From DYFT01 sp041695085 (GTDB taxonomy: Bacteria > Bacteroidota > Ignavibacteria > UBA10030), in assembly GCA_041695085.1 (NCBI GenBank), contig JBGFRO010000030.1, positions 62,001 to 126,000 of the forward strand: a stretch of DNA of 64,000 nt, given 5' to 3'. Shown here one piece after another: positions 1 through 8,760 of the stretch. Every line of letters begins with the position of its first letter. Positions within the stretch are counted from its first letter, which is position 1. Under the pieces are notes generated by a model. The model saw only the letters and a program-made list of their open reading frames with translations, was not told the origin of the DNA and ran no database searches. The translations under genes were made by a program, and so were the position numbers.

Positions 1-1072
1 ATGCGGGATAGCGCTCCGCCACGCCGGATGAGCGCGTGAGATTGTAGACGGGACCGTCCTCTGCAGGAACGGAGAAGATTTCACCGCGTGCTTCGAACAA
101 CGCGCGTTTGCCATCGGGAGCAAGTGAGACGTGTTGAATTCGTTTGCTCACATTCTCCGCGCGGGGCAGAAGGGTAATCTCGTCCGTGACAACGTTGACC
201 TTCACCTCGCGGACTCGTTCATCGGCAAGACTCAGCACGTACAATTTTCCCCCCGCCTCAAAGACGATTTCTGATGGACCAAGTGATGGAAAGTGGATGT
301 CGTACTCCGAAAAATTGGTGATTTGTTTTAGTTGCTTCGAAAGGATGTTGTAGGACCAAATGTTCATCCGGAGATCGGGTCCCCGGTCGGAGAGGAAGTA
401 GATTGTTGCGCCGGACCACATGGGGAACTCATCGTTGCCGGGTCCGGAAACAACGGTCTCCGCGGTCTTCTTTTCGAGGTCGAACACAATGATATCGGCC
501 GACCATCCACCGCGATACCGTTTCCATGTTCGGAATGCTTGGGTAAGGGCGTTATAGGCAATCTTCTTGCCGTCGGGAGAGAATGATGCCAGTTCACCAT
601 AGGGAATCGGCAATTGCTCCGGCAAGCCGCCGGTGGGAGGGACGAGATAGAACTGATTGTAACGTTGTCGACCGCTATGTTTGGAGGATGCGTAGAGCAA
701 TTTTCCATCGGGCGACCAGTCGATGAGCCGATCATTCATGCCGTGGTACGTCACCCGCTGCGGCCTACCTCCGAGCGCGGGCATGACATAGACATCCGTG
801 TTGCCGTCGTAGTTTGCGCTGAAGGCGATGCGGGAGCCATCGGGGGAGAAGCGTGGGAACACTTCCTCTCCTTTGGGAGAGCTGAGTCTGTGTGCCGTAC
901 CCCCCTCTTTTGCTACAATCCAAAGGTCGCCTGCGTACGAGAAGACAATGTGTGTTTGTGAGACGTCCGGATGCTGCAGCATGCGGGCGTCGATTTGAGC
1001 GAAAACCGGTTCGACGGCAAGCAAACCAAGAACGAAGAATTTAAGGATCAATAAAAAAATTGAGCGGTTCAT
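1..1072 (-). CDS. Tricorn protease homolog, N-terminal part (runs off window)
   Basis: Partial: 357 codons are visible and the frame is still open at base 1. The product begins MNRSIFLLILKFFVLGLLAV and has a signal peptide ending near VFA/Q, so it is exported. The mature part is a six-bladed TolB/PD40-like propeller, with repeats such as FPRFSPDGSRIAFSANYDG and WSPDGKLLYASS. Wording such as IDARMLQHPDVSQTHIVFSY and TWKRYRGGW is typical of bacterial tricorn-type S41 proteases, whose second propeller, PDZ and Ser protease domains would lie beyond the left edge. By family it would degrade peptides, probably in the periplasm. Start is the ATG at 1072. Remaining uncertainty: the catalytic half is not seen, so it could be a propeller-only protein. 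Confidence 0.85.
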   Translation of the reverse strand, partial: MNRSIFLLILKFFVLGLLAVEPVFAQIDARMLQHPDVSQTHIVFSYAGDLWIVAKEGGTAHRLSSPKGEEVFPRFSPDGSRIAFSANYDGNTDVYVMPALGGRPQRVTYHGMNDRLIDWSPDGKLLYASSKHSGRQRYNQFYLVPPTGGLPEQLPIPYGELASFSPDGKKIAYNALTQAFRTWKRYRGGWSADIIVFDLEKKTAETVVSGPGNDEFPMWSGATIYFLSDRGPDLRMNIWSYNILSKQLKQITNFSEYDIHFPSLGPSEIVFEAGGKLYVLSLADERVREVKVNVVTDEITLLPRAENVSKRIQHVSLAPDGKRALFEARGEIFSVPAEDGPVYNLTRSSGVAERYPA

Positions 1073-1135
1073 CGTTTCTTCCCTTTACATACAAGAAAGA
1101 TTTTAAGTGGGGGGTATTGAGATTTTTTCGTGAGG

Positions 1136-1164
1136 ATAGTACTGCCTTCTCTTCAAGATAGCAA
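1136..1164 (-). promoter_or_regulatory. Candidate sigma70 promoter for the tricorn gene
   Basis: Read on the minus strand, TTGCTA (1164-1159) and TACTAT (1141-1136) are separated by 17 bases and lie about 65 bases upstream of the ATG at 1072. The match is moderate and there is no other support. Confidence 0.35.
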
Positions 1165-1240
1165 CCATTTAATGAAAAGGATCTCTTCTTTATCGAAGAT
1201 CGCACGTTTTTCTTTGTCACCTCCGGGGTTTCGATACTTT

Positions 1241-1270
1241 AAAAACAAAAAACCCAACCGAAGTTGGGTT
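1241..1270 (-). terminator. Rho-independent terminator, minus strand
   Basis: AACCCAAC (1251-1258) and GTTGGGTT (1263-1270) form a perfect 8-bp stem around a CGAA loop. On the minus strand the hairpin is followed by a T-rich run (complement of 1241-1250, nearly all A on the plus strand). It lies just past the T9SS-tail relic and would end the transcript coming from the thr/lipoprotein side. Confidence 0.8.
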
Positions 1271-1338
1271 GGATAATAATGAGTTAACCAGTGGGAGGAA
1301 AAATCATACTGTTTACGCCGGCCTCGCCATTTGCGTAG

Positions 1339-1739
1339 TCAATCCGCAACGTCGAAAATCCGGAGCAAGACTATCGCCGTCTTTGGCAATTCGAATGAGA
1401 TGGTAGTACTTGGATTGAACGGGTTCGGATAGTTCGCGATCGAGAATTCCATGGGTGTGGCCGACTTCGCCATCTTCTGGTCTTCGGAGCGTCGTGGAGG
1501 AGCGGGGTTGGCGAAGACGTTTACGTAGTTCGGGTCGGAATAAGACTGATTGATCGAGAACCAGATGGAGCCCATGCCACGTGATTGGAGCCAAAGCTGA
1601 TAATCACCGGTTCAGAAATATTCAGAGAGGGATCGCTTGTATACGTCCAATGAGCCTTTTCATAACTCTTCTCCTCTATATTTATTGCTGGTTTCGTTGT
1701 CGCATCCCGAGTCCTTAGACTTTCTTTCCCCATTTTCAT
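1339..1739 (-). pseudogene. Relic of an exported protein with T9SS C-terminal sorting domain
   Basis: Two minus-strand frames together look like the 3' end of one broken gene. The lower frame (1575 down to 1339) carries the signature NYPNPFNPSTTISFELPK, the start of the type A sorting domain that directs proteins to the type IX secretion system in Ignavibacteria-like bacteria. It then stops after IFDVAD, where a full domain would continue for about 60 residues ending in a Lys-rich tail. The upper frame (1739 down to 1521) starts immediately after the lipoprotein stop and is shifted relative to the lower frame. I infer a frameshifted, truncated gene. No function can be given for its cargo part. 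Confidence 0.6.
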
Positions 1740-2785
1740 TTGCCATGCAGCAGATACGATACCGCTCCATTGTTACCGACGATGAAAGCCTCCTTGCCGT
1801 TTGTCCAGACATCATACAAAGCAACATCTTGGGGAATGAGTCCGTGCGGAAGTTTGAGGTCTTCCCACGATACACCGTCCCAGTGGTAAGCAACAGGACC
1901 GTCACGCCATCCAACAGTGAGAATGTTTGTCGGACTATTTCCTTCAATCCCGATCAACGATGCAATTGGACTAAACACCTTCACCCATTTGTTTGCTTCC
2001 CAGCGGAAGACCCCAAGGTAACCGCAACTGTAGAAGATGCCGGCTTGAGGAGAATATAATCCGTTCGATCCGAACCGCGGAGACGATGAATAGTTAGTTT
2101 CGATTTGGATGTCGATCAGTTGCCAAGTATTCAAACTCTTGCGAAAACACATTATCGAATCGTCCAGCGCGCCGCGCCAGGTATTTCCTACTGCGAAGGC
2201 CTGCGTATCATCTCCCTCGATGTCTACCAAGGAAAGTCCTAAATACAATGTATCAACGCTCCATGAGACACCGTTGTATCGAAGAACTCTCCCATCCCTC
2301 GATCCAACATACAGGCTTCGTGAGGATGTCCCTCCTATCGATTTCAATCCCCTCACACCCATATGCGAAGGCAGCACTTGCGTCCAGCGTGCTCCATCAT
2401 AATGAAGCACCGCGGCGCTATCTCCTGTTGGAGCAAAGAGTCGCGACCCTGCAATCCAGATGTCGTTTTCTCCAAAGCCCGTTATCTCCCACAAGTCATT
2501 GTAATCTGGTGAAGGGAATGCGGTGACCGGATTCCACTGCCGTCCATCGTACCGAAAGATTGCCCCCTTTTGTCCCCCCAAAATGCTGAACCCGCTTGCG
2601 TAAACATTTTGAGCGCTGCTTCCCCAGATCGAATACATCCGAAGATTGTACGCTCCAGGGTATTGCAATTGTGTTGCTGTCCAAGTGTACTCGCGCGGGT
2701 TTTTAAACTGCGGCTCCGTTGAAGCTTTACAGCTTACCTGCAGCAAGAACACACCAAGAGTCAGAGAAAAGTAGAATCGCAGCAT
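1736..2785 (-). CDS. Exported beta-propeller lipoprotein, unknown function
   Basis: 349 residues. The N-terminus MLRFYFSLTLGVFLLQVSC is a lipoprotein-like signal peptide with the candidate lipidated Cys at residue 19. The rest is made of repeated units of the form xxYSIWGSSAQNVYASG followed by FRYDGRQW, WEITGFGENDIWIAG with VLHYDGARW, and GGTSSRSLYVGS with VLRYNGVSW. These are typical of secreted propellers with aromatic-Asp-Gly blade motifs. No catalytic residues stand out. It is 84 bases downstream of thrC on the same strand but probably unrelated to threonine synthesis. Its stop codon overlaps the start of the degraded T9SS-tail frame, so the two may once have been one gene. It is surface or periplasmic, with role unknown. 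Confidence 0.7.
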   Translation of the reverse strand: MLRFYFSLTLGVFLLQVSCKASTEPQFKNPREYTWTATQLQYPGAYNLRMYSIWGSSAQNVYASGFSILGGQKGAIFRYDGRQWNPVTAFPSPDYNDLWEITGFGENDIWIAGSRLFAPTGDSAAVLHYDGARWTQVLPSHMGVRGLKSIGGTSSRSLYVGSRDGRVLRYNGVSWSVDTLYLGLSLVDIEGDDTQAFAVGNTWRGALDDSIMCFRKSLNTWQLIDIQIETNYSSSPRFGSNGLYSPQAGIFYSCGYLGVFRWEANKWVKVFSPIASLIGIEGNSPTNILTVGWRDGPVAYHWDGVSWEDLKLPHGLIPQDVALYDVWTNGKEAFIVGNNGAVSYLLHGK

Positions 2786-2869
2786 AGGTTCATTTCTCTA
2801 ATAATAGCGAGGAAAAGCCGACTTTTTGACAGGATAGAGAAGCTGTGATTCCGAAATCACGCAACGACT

Positions 2870-4168
2870 CTACGAAAGGAAGGACTTGATCTCTCCAAAC
2901 TCTGCACGGATTCTTATCGAGAGTTTTGGCTTGTTGAGGAGCTCCAACAAGGTTGGAGGCACCGTCATCGGTTGGCCCAGCGCTTTCTCCACCACCTCCG
3001 GAAACTTTCCCGGATGTGCCGTTGCAGCAATGATGAACGGAGCGCGCCTACCGTTCTCTCCCATCCGTCGCGCTGAACGAACGCCAACAGCCGTGTGAGG
3101 ATCCAGGATTTTCCCCGTTCGCCTGTACGTGACGTGAATCTCTTCGAGCGTCTCTTCATCGGTAATGCTCACCGCCTCCATTTCGCGACGCATGCGTTCC
3201 ACGTTTCCATCAAAAAGTTTCTGAAGCCGCGCAAGGTTGCTCGGATTTCCTACGTCCATTGCGTTTGAATAGGTCTGAACGGACGCGCGGGGGGTGAAGA
3301 CGCCGGAGGCGAGGTATTCGGGCACAACGTCATTTTCGTTTGTTGCTGCGATCAGTCCTCCAACCGGAGCCCCCATATACTTTGCATACACCGCAGCTGT
3401 CAAGTTTCCAAAATTTCCGCTCGGCACGACGATCAGAGGAGATTCTTGAACCTTGAAGTCGGACCGAAGCTGATACACTCCCCACAAATAGTAGACGATT
3501 TGCGGAATCAGGCGCCCGACGTTGATGGAATTGGCTGTGGTGAGATTCCGGGCTGCAACGAGGTCACGGTCCGCGAGCGCTTGCTTGACGAGTCGTTGAC
3601 AATCGTCGAACGTTCCCTCCACCTCCAAAGCATGAATGTTTCCCCCTAACGTTGCCATCTGCTGCTCCTGGAGCTTTGAGATCTTTCCCGAAGGATACAG
3701 AACAACTACATCGATGTTCGGAACTTGAAAAAAACCGTGAGCGACTGCACTCCCCGTATCACCCGAAGTGGCGACGAGGAGGGTAATCCGTCGCTGTTCC
3801 TTTTGAAGAAAGTACGAAAGGGTCTGCGCCATAAAGCGCGCCCCAACGTCCTTAAAAGCATGCGTCGGTCCGTGAAAGAGCTCGAGAAGAAAGAGATTGT
3901 TCTCTAATTCGGATAGCGGAATCGGAAATGTCCATGCGCGACGGACAAGTGCCGCGCGGTCTGCCTCCCGTATCTCGTCGATAAACGACTCCATGACAGC
4001 CTCACCGAAACTATAAAGCGATTGATGAGAGGAGGGATCGAACAGCTGTTGGGGAAGGTGTGGAAGAGAGGCGGGGACGTACAATCCTCCGTCCGGCGCA
4101 AGACCATGAAAAAGTGCCTCGCGGAACTGAACCGGTGGACTCTTACCAAGAACCGAATGAAAATTCAT
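2870..4168 (-). CDS. thrC: Threonine synthase
   Basis: 432 residues, the usual size for the short bacterial class. It converts O-phospho-L-homoserine to threonine with PLP. Visible signatures include a HGPTHAFKDVGARFMAQ segment holding the PLP Lys, the TSGDTGSAVAHGF phosphate-binding loop and PSGNFGNLTAAVYAKYMG. The C-terminal ATAHPGKFPEVVEKAL is also typical of ThrC. It starts 47 bases after thrB and is the last gene of a thrA-thrB-thrC run on the minus strand. Start is the ATG at 4168, matching the usual N-terminus before the VQFREALFHGLAPDGGLYVP region. No missing residues noticed. Confidence 0.96.
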   Translation of the reverse strand: MNFHSVLGKSPPVQFREALFHGLAPDGGLYVPASLPHLPQQLFDPSSHQSLYSFGEAVMESFIDEIREADRAALVRRAWTFPIPLSELENNLFLLELFHGPTHAFKDVGARFMAQTLSYFLQKEQRRITLLVATSGDTGSAVAHGFFQVPNIDVVVLYPSGKISKLQEQQMATLGGNIHALEVEGTFDDCQRLVKQALADRDLVAARNLTTANSINVGRLIPQIVYYLWGVYQLRSDFKVQESPLIVVPSGNFGNLTAAVYAKYMGAPVGGLIAATNENDVVPEYLASGVFTPRASVQTYSNAMDVGNPSNLARLQKLFDGNVERMRREMEAVSITDEETLEEIHVTYRRTGKILDPHTAVGVRSARRMGENGRRAPFIIAATAHPGKFPEVVEKALGQPMTVPPTLLELLNKPKLSIRIRAEFGEIKSFLS

Positions 4169-4215
4169 ACAATATCTTCGAAACGGTTACTTCACGATAA
4201 GTCTAAACCGAAAGA

Positions 4216-5163
4216 CTATTTGCCTGACTTGGAGACGATGCGCGCTCCTTCCATGTTCGCGCGAGAGATGTACAAATCGGATTGAATCCCCGCTGCGCGC
4301 ACGAATGCTCGTTTCATCGCATCGCCGATTCGCCTCGCGCCGCTCCACGACGCAGCAACGGCAAAGACGGAAGGTCCGGAACCCGAGATGGAACACCCAT
4401 ACGCACCGGCAGAGAGAGCAGCCCGCTTCACATCGTCGTAACCCGGAATGAGTCGCGAACGCACTGGCTCGGCCACCTCGTCTTCGACGCACTTGCCCAC
4501 AAGCGCCGGATCACCCGAGGCAAGACCGATCGTTAACCCACTGATGTTGCCCCATTGGCGGATGGCGGTTTTGAGCGTGATGGCCTTCGGTAAGATGTTG
4601 CGTGCCTCTTCCGTGCGGACAATGATGTGCGGGTGCACTACGACCCACACAATCGAGTTTTTCATTGGAATCGAAATCACATCGAGTGGCTCATAGCTTC
4701 GAATGAGAACCGCGCCACCGAGCAGCGAAGGGGCAACGTTGTCGGCATGAGGCGCACCGGAGGCCTTTCGCTCCCCCTCGACGGCGAACCGCAGGAGGTC
4801 GATTTTCCGGAGCGGTTTGTGGAGCAACGAGTTGACTCCCATAACCGCAGCAACGCTGCTGGCTCCGGAACTCCCGAGCCCTGAACCGACCGGCATCTTC
4901 TTGTAAAGAACCATCTTGATACCGAAGGAGGGTTTGTATTCGTTGATCATCAAGGAGGCGACGTGAGCGGCAACGTTCTCCTGACTTGAAGAAGGAACCT
5001 CCACCCCGTTAGCACGAACTGAGAAACGAAGTCCCGGTTCACGTTGGCGTTCGACCGCGACGAAATCTCCCGGTCGATCGATTGCTACACCGATCACATC
5101 GAACCCGGACCCAAGGTTCGAGATGGATGCTGGGGCATAGACCTTTATGCGGAGAGCGTGCAT
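4216..5163 (-). CDS. thrB: Homoserine kinase
   Basis: About 315 residues from the ATG at 5163. A GHMP-family kinase that phosphorylates homoserine with ATP. Markers are the N-terminal KVYAPASISNLGSGFDVIG, the ATP-binding loop PVGSGLGSSGASSVAA and the C-terminal GAYGCSISGSGPSVFA. An in-frame TTG at 5205 would add 14 residues and overlap the thrA stop by a TTGA junction. I prefer the ATG because family members start right at this point, but neither candidate has a good Shine-Dalgarno and coupled translation from the TTG is possible. It lies between thrA and thrC in one operon. Confidence 0.94.
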   Translation of the reverse strand: MHALRIKVYAPASISNLGSGFDVIGVAIDRPGDFVAVERQREPGLRFSVRANGVEVPSSSQENVAAHVASLMINEYKPSFGIKMVLYKKMPVGSGLGSSGASSVAAVMGVNSLLHKPLRKIDLLRFAVEGERKASGAPHADNVAPSLLGGAVLIRSYEPLDVISIPMKNSIVWVVVHPHIIVRTEEARNILPKAITLKTAIRQWGNISGLTIGLASGDPALVGKCVEDEVAEPVRSRLIPGYDDVKRAALSAGAYGCSISGSGPSVFAVAASWSGARRIGDAMKRAFVRAAGIQSDLYISRANMEGARIVSKSGK

Positions 5164-5201
5164 GGCGCGAAGCAGTTCAGTTTCGTTCGAGTTGTTTCCG
5201 T

Positions 5202-7661
5202 TCAATGAGGGAGATAATGAAGGAGTTTGAGGAGATCCGAGAACACGCCCATCGCCGTAACATCCGCACCGGCGCCGGGCCCTTGCACAACGAGCGGCGT
5301 GCGCGCATACCGATGGGTCGTGAACGCAATGATGTTATCGCTCCCTTTCGTTGAAGCAAACGGGTGATTGAGCGGGATCTCCGTTAATCCTGCAAACGCC
5401 GCTTGCCCCTGCAACACCCCCACGTATCGAAGTACCGCTCCCTTGAGTCGTGCCCGCTCGAGTCGCTTTCTCACCGTTTCATCGTAGGCAGCATACTTGC
5501 GGAAGAAATCGTTCGAAAACGATCCATGACGGAGAGGCGCCGGTACAAGGTTTTCCACGCGAATGTTTTTCATATCCATCTTCAGTCCTAACTTGCGCGC
5601 CAGGATCAACAGCTTACGGGCAACATCCTCGCCCGAAAGATCATCGCGGGGATCGGGCTCCGTGTAACCGAGTTGATGTGCCTCCTGCACGAAGCTGCTG
5701 AACGATTTCGTCCCGTCGAAATGATTAAAAAGATAACTCAGTGTGCCCGAGAAGATTCCTTCGATCTTCACAATCTGATCGCCGCTCGCGATCAGGTCAT
5801 TCAACGTGGAGATAACGGGGAGCCCGGCACCGACATTCGCTTCGTAGAGGAAGTATTTTTGCCGGCCCCTCATCAACTCCATCAGCGCAGTGTAGCGCCT
5901 CCACGGCAGGACGTTCGCCTTTTTGTTCGGTGTTACGATGTGGAGGTTTGCCTTCACAAAATCAGGATAGGCCTCGACGATATCACCGCTTGCGGTGCAA
6001 TCGACCAGCGCCGCGTTGGTAAACTCCATGGCCGCAACGCGGCGGGCAAGTTCCTTTGGATGCATGGCATGAGGCGATTGTTCCAGCTGTTCCCGCCAAT
6101 TTTTGAGGTCGATTCCGTCCTGAACAAGCAGAAATCTCTTGCTATTGGCGATGCCGCACACGCGCACATCGAAGCCGAGCGAACGGAGAAACGATCGCTG
6201 CTGGTGTAATTGTCGCAACAGCGCTCCGCCAATGTTGCCGACTCCAACAACAATGACGGCGAGCCGTTTTGCTTTTTCGAAGAACGCTTCGTGGATGACG
6301 TTGAGCGCGCGGTTCTTTTGTGCGGCGGCGATCACAAAGGAGATATTCCGTTCCGACGCGCCTTGCGCAATAGCAGAGACGTTGATATTGTTTCGTCCGA
6401 GCGCCTGAAACACCCTTCCCGCTACACCGGGCGTTCCTTTCATCCCCTCTCCGACAATAGCAATGATCGTTTGGTCGAGTCGCTCGTCGAGCGACGTCAG
6501 TCTGTTTTGGAGCTCATACTGGAACTCCTTGGCGATCGCCTTGCGCGCGGTGGGCACATCCACGACGCGGATGGCGAAGCAGATGGTATGTTCTGACGAT
6601 GCCTGGGAAATAAGAATAACATTCACTTGGTGTGAAGCGAGAGCGCGGAAGAGTCGCTCGGACGTACCCGGAACGCCCACCATGCTCATGCCGCGCAAGG
6701 TGAGGAGTGCGACGTCGTCGACCGAGGTAATGCCCTTCGCGACCCCGTCTCGATTCTGCGTCCGTTCCCATATAAGCGTGCCCGGAGCATCCGGATTGAG
6801 CGTGTTTTTAATGCGAATTGGAATGCGCTTGGCGACGGCGGGAGCAATGGTGGCAGAGTGAAGCACTTTGGCGCCGAAGTAGGAAAGCTCCATCGCCTCC
6901 TCGTACGACATTTCCGGCAACACGAACGAAGACGGCACAGCCCTGGGATCGGCACTTAAGATGCCGTCGACATCAGTCCAGATTTCAATGAGCGAAACGT
7001 CGAGCGCGGCGCCAAAAATGGCAGCGGAATAGTCTGAGCCGTTACGTCCAATCGTGGTGGTACGCCCGTCTTCCGTCGCACCGATGAAGCCGGTGACGAC
7101 CGGGATGATATTCTTCTTCTTCGCAAAGAGCTTTTTGAAATAGCTGGCAATGCGCCGATTGGTCTGTGGAAAGAGGACGGCCGCGTGGGTAAACTGCTCA
7201 TCGGTTACGACCAGCTCGCGCGCATCGACGGCAAGAGAAGGATGAGATTGAGCAAGGTGCGCTGCCACGATAAGCGCCGAGAGCCGTTCGCCAAAGCTTG
7301 CCGTCACGTCGAGAGCGCGCGGAGGAGAATGTCGAAGAAGATACACGCCGTGAAGCACGTCGTACAGTTCCTTCAACATCTTTTCAACGGCGGTGCGTGT
7401 GGCATCGCGTCCGCGGCGCGTCACGAGCGCGGCGACCGCCTGTCGGTGCCGAAGAGCAATTTCATCGTAGAGGTCGAGATACGATTCGTCTCCCTTCTCC
7501 GCCCGGCGCGCGCACTCAAGAAGTTGGTTGGTAATTCCTTGAAAAGCCGATACCACCACGACGACACGTTCCTTGCGTGCCGCCCGGAGGACGATATGCT
7601 TCACATCTCGTATGCGGTCGGGATTGGAGACCGATGAACCGCCGAATTTCAGAATCTTCAT
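5202..7661 (-). CDS. thrA: Bifunctional aspartokinase / homoserine dehydrogenase I
   Basis: 819 residues from the ATG at 7661, the normal length for the fused enzyme. The N-terminal aspartokinase starts MKILKFGGSSVSNPDRI and contains GRNGSDYSAAIFGAALD. Two ACT-type segments follow (MSMVGVPGTSERLFRALA and GEGMKGTPGVAGRVFQALG), the likely site of threonine feedback. From about residue 470 comes the NAD(P)-binding VIVVGVGNIGGALLRQL of homoserine dehydrogenase, then VTPNKKANV, SGTLSYLF and GYTEPDPRDDLSGEDVARK. A longer frame begins at 7721, but its extra 20 residues do not resemble the family. It catalyses the first and third steps from aspartate to threonine/methionine and is first in the thrABC run, 70 bases after mreC. 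Confidence 0.96.
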   Translation of the reverse strand: MKILKFGGSSVSNPDRIRDVKHIVLRAARKERVVVVVSAFQGITNQLLECARRAEKGDESYLDLYDEIALRHRQAVAALVTRRGRDATRTAVEKMLKELYDVLHGVYLLRHSPPRALDVTASFGERLSALIVAAHLAQSHPSLAVDARELVVTDEQFTHAAVLFPQTNRRIASYFKKLFAKKKNIIPVVTGFIGATEDGRTTTIGRNGSDYSAAIFGAALDVSLIEIWTDVDGILSADPRAVPSSFVLPEMSYEEAMELSYFGAKVLHSATIAPAVAKRIPIRIKNTLNPDAPGTLIWERTQNRDGVAKGITSVDDVALLTLRGMSMVGVPGTSERLFRALASHQVNVILISQASSEHTICFAIRVVDVPTARKAIAKEFQYELQNRLTSLDERLDQTIIAIVGEGMKGTPGVAGRVFQALGRNNINVSAIAQGASERNISFVIAAAQKNRALNVIHEAFFEKAKRLAVIVVGVGNIGGALLRQLHQQRSFLRSLGFDVRVCGIANSKRFLLVQDGIDLKNWREQLEQSPHAMHPKELARRVAAMEFTNAALVDCTASGDIVEAYPDFVKANLHIVTPNKKANVLPWRRYTALMELMRGRQKYFLYEANVGAGLPVISTLNDLIASGDQIVKIEGIFSGTLSYLFNHFDGTKSFSSFVQEAHQLGYTEPDPRDDLSGEDVARKLLILARKLGLKMDMKNIRVENLVPAPLRHGSFSNDFFRKYAAYDETVRKRLERARLKGAVLRYVGVLQGQAAFAGLTEIPLNHPFASTKGSDNIIAFTTHRYARTPLVVQGPGAGADVTAMGVFSDLLKLLHYLPH

Positions 7662-7731
7662 AACACGCTGAGTAATAAAGTGACACGATGCGAGCGATTG
7701 TTTCTTTGCGCCCCATCGCACTGGTCTGACC

Positions 7732-8571
7732 CTATCGCCTTGGGCGTTGAGTCGCTTGTTGTTCCAACGACCTTCGTTCCGGATCGGGACGATACTTCAT
7801 GACGAACACTTCTTCGAGTTTAACGAAATCGACGCCCGGCGTGATGAAGACTTTCTTAAAGAGCGAGCCGGTTTGCTCTTGTACATCGTTCACCACACCG
7901 ATCCGGATGTTGGGGGGATAGGTACTACTGTATTCCGAGGTGATCACAACATCACCCGGACGGACGTCGAGTGTTTTGGTAATGTTCGTCAGCAGCAGCG
8001 ACCGCCCGTCCCATGCGATGATGCCGTCGACACGACTCCGTTGCACTTTTGCGCTGGCGCGAAAGTCTGTATTCAACAGAACGCGCACGATACTATACTG
8101 CTCGCTCGCATGAGAGACTATTCCAACCAAGCCACCATCCCCTACCACCGGCATGCCGGCTAAAACGCTGTCGCGTGTTCCGACGTTTAACGTTATCGTA
8201 TTTCGCAACAATGTGATGTTCTTTCCGATGACCTTCGCGGCAACGAGGGCATGTGGTGAGAATTCCTTCAGACCAAGTAGCTGGCGAAGGCGGATATTTT
8301 CGAGCCGGGCTTCGCGTAATTGACTCACCTCGTCTGCAAGCTCGATGTTGTTGCGCCGGAGCTCATCGTTTTCTCCCCGCAAACCGATGTAGCGCGGAAA
8401 GATCGCAAGCCGCTCCTGCACCACGCCGAAGACGACGGCAGTGATGCCGCGAATGCGCTTCATCTGGGGGTTGTCGTTCAGCGCCAGAAGAGTCAAAGAT
8501 ACCAGCAGGAGTACCGAGAGAACGACATATTCCCGAAACAAAATGAGAAGGTTATAGAGTCGTTGTAGCAT
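7732..8571 (-). CDS. mreC: Rod shape-determining protein MreC
   Basis: 279 residues, the normal size. A membrane anchor near residues 16-30 (YVVLSVLLLVSLTLLAL) is followed by a coiled coil (ENDELRRNNIELADEVSQL, then a LENIRLRQLLGL end). The MreC beta-barrel region includes GMPVVGDGGLVGIVSHASEQYSIVRVLL and GDVVITSEYSSTYPPNIRIGVV. It links cytoplasmic MreB to the periplasmic wall synthesis machinery. mreB lies upstream on the same strand, 189 bases away. No mreD follows: thrA is next, which is unusual for this locus. The last 20 residues are basic and low-complexity. Confidence 0.95.
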   Translation of the reverse strand: MLQRLYNLLILFREYVVLSVLLLVSLTLLALNDNPQMKRIRGITAVVFGVVQERLAIFPRYIGLRGENDELRRNNIELADEVSQLREARLENIRLRQLLGLKEFSPHALVAAKVIGKNITLLRNTITLNVGTRDSVLAGMPVVGDGGLVGIVSHASEQYSIVRVLLNTDFRASAKVQRSRVDGIIAWDGRSLLLTNITKTLDVRPGDVVITSEYSSTYPPNIRIGVVNDVQEQTGSLFKKVFITPGVDFVKLEEVFVMKYRPDPERRSLEQQATQRPRR

Positions 8572-8760
8572 ACGGTTGATGACTAGAACAACATAAACCG
8601 GAAGACGGCCTGAAGAAAGTAAGAAGTATTTCGGACAGATGAAGGGTGGAGAAGGAGGGATGCGGGAGAGGAGGAGAGATTAGGTCATTTGTGTGGATAT
8701 TCGGTGTTGAGGTTAATGATCCTGTTGCTTACTCCTGCGCATCTCGTTCTCGTTCACCTC

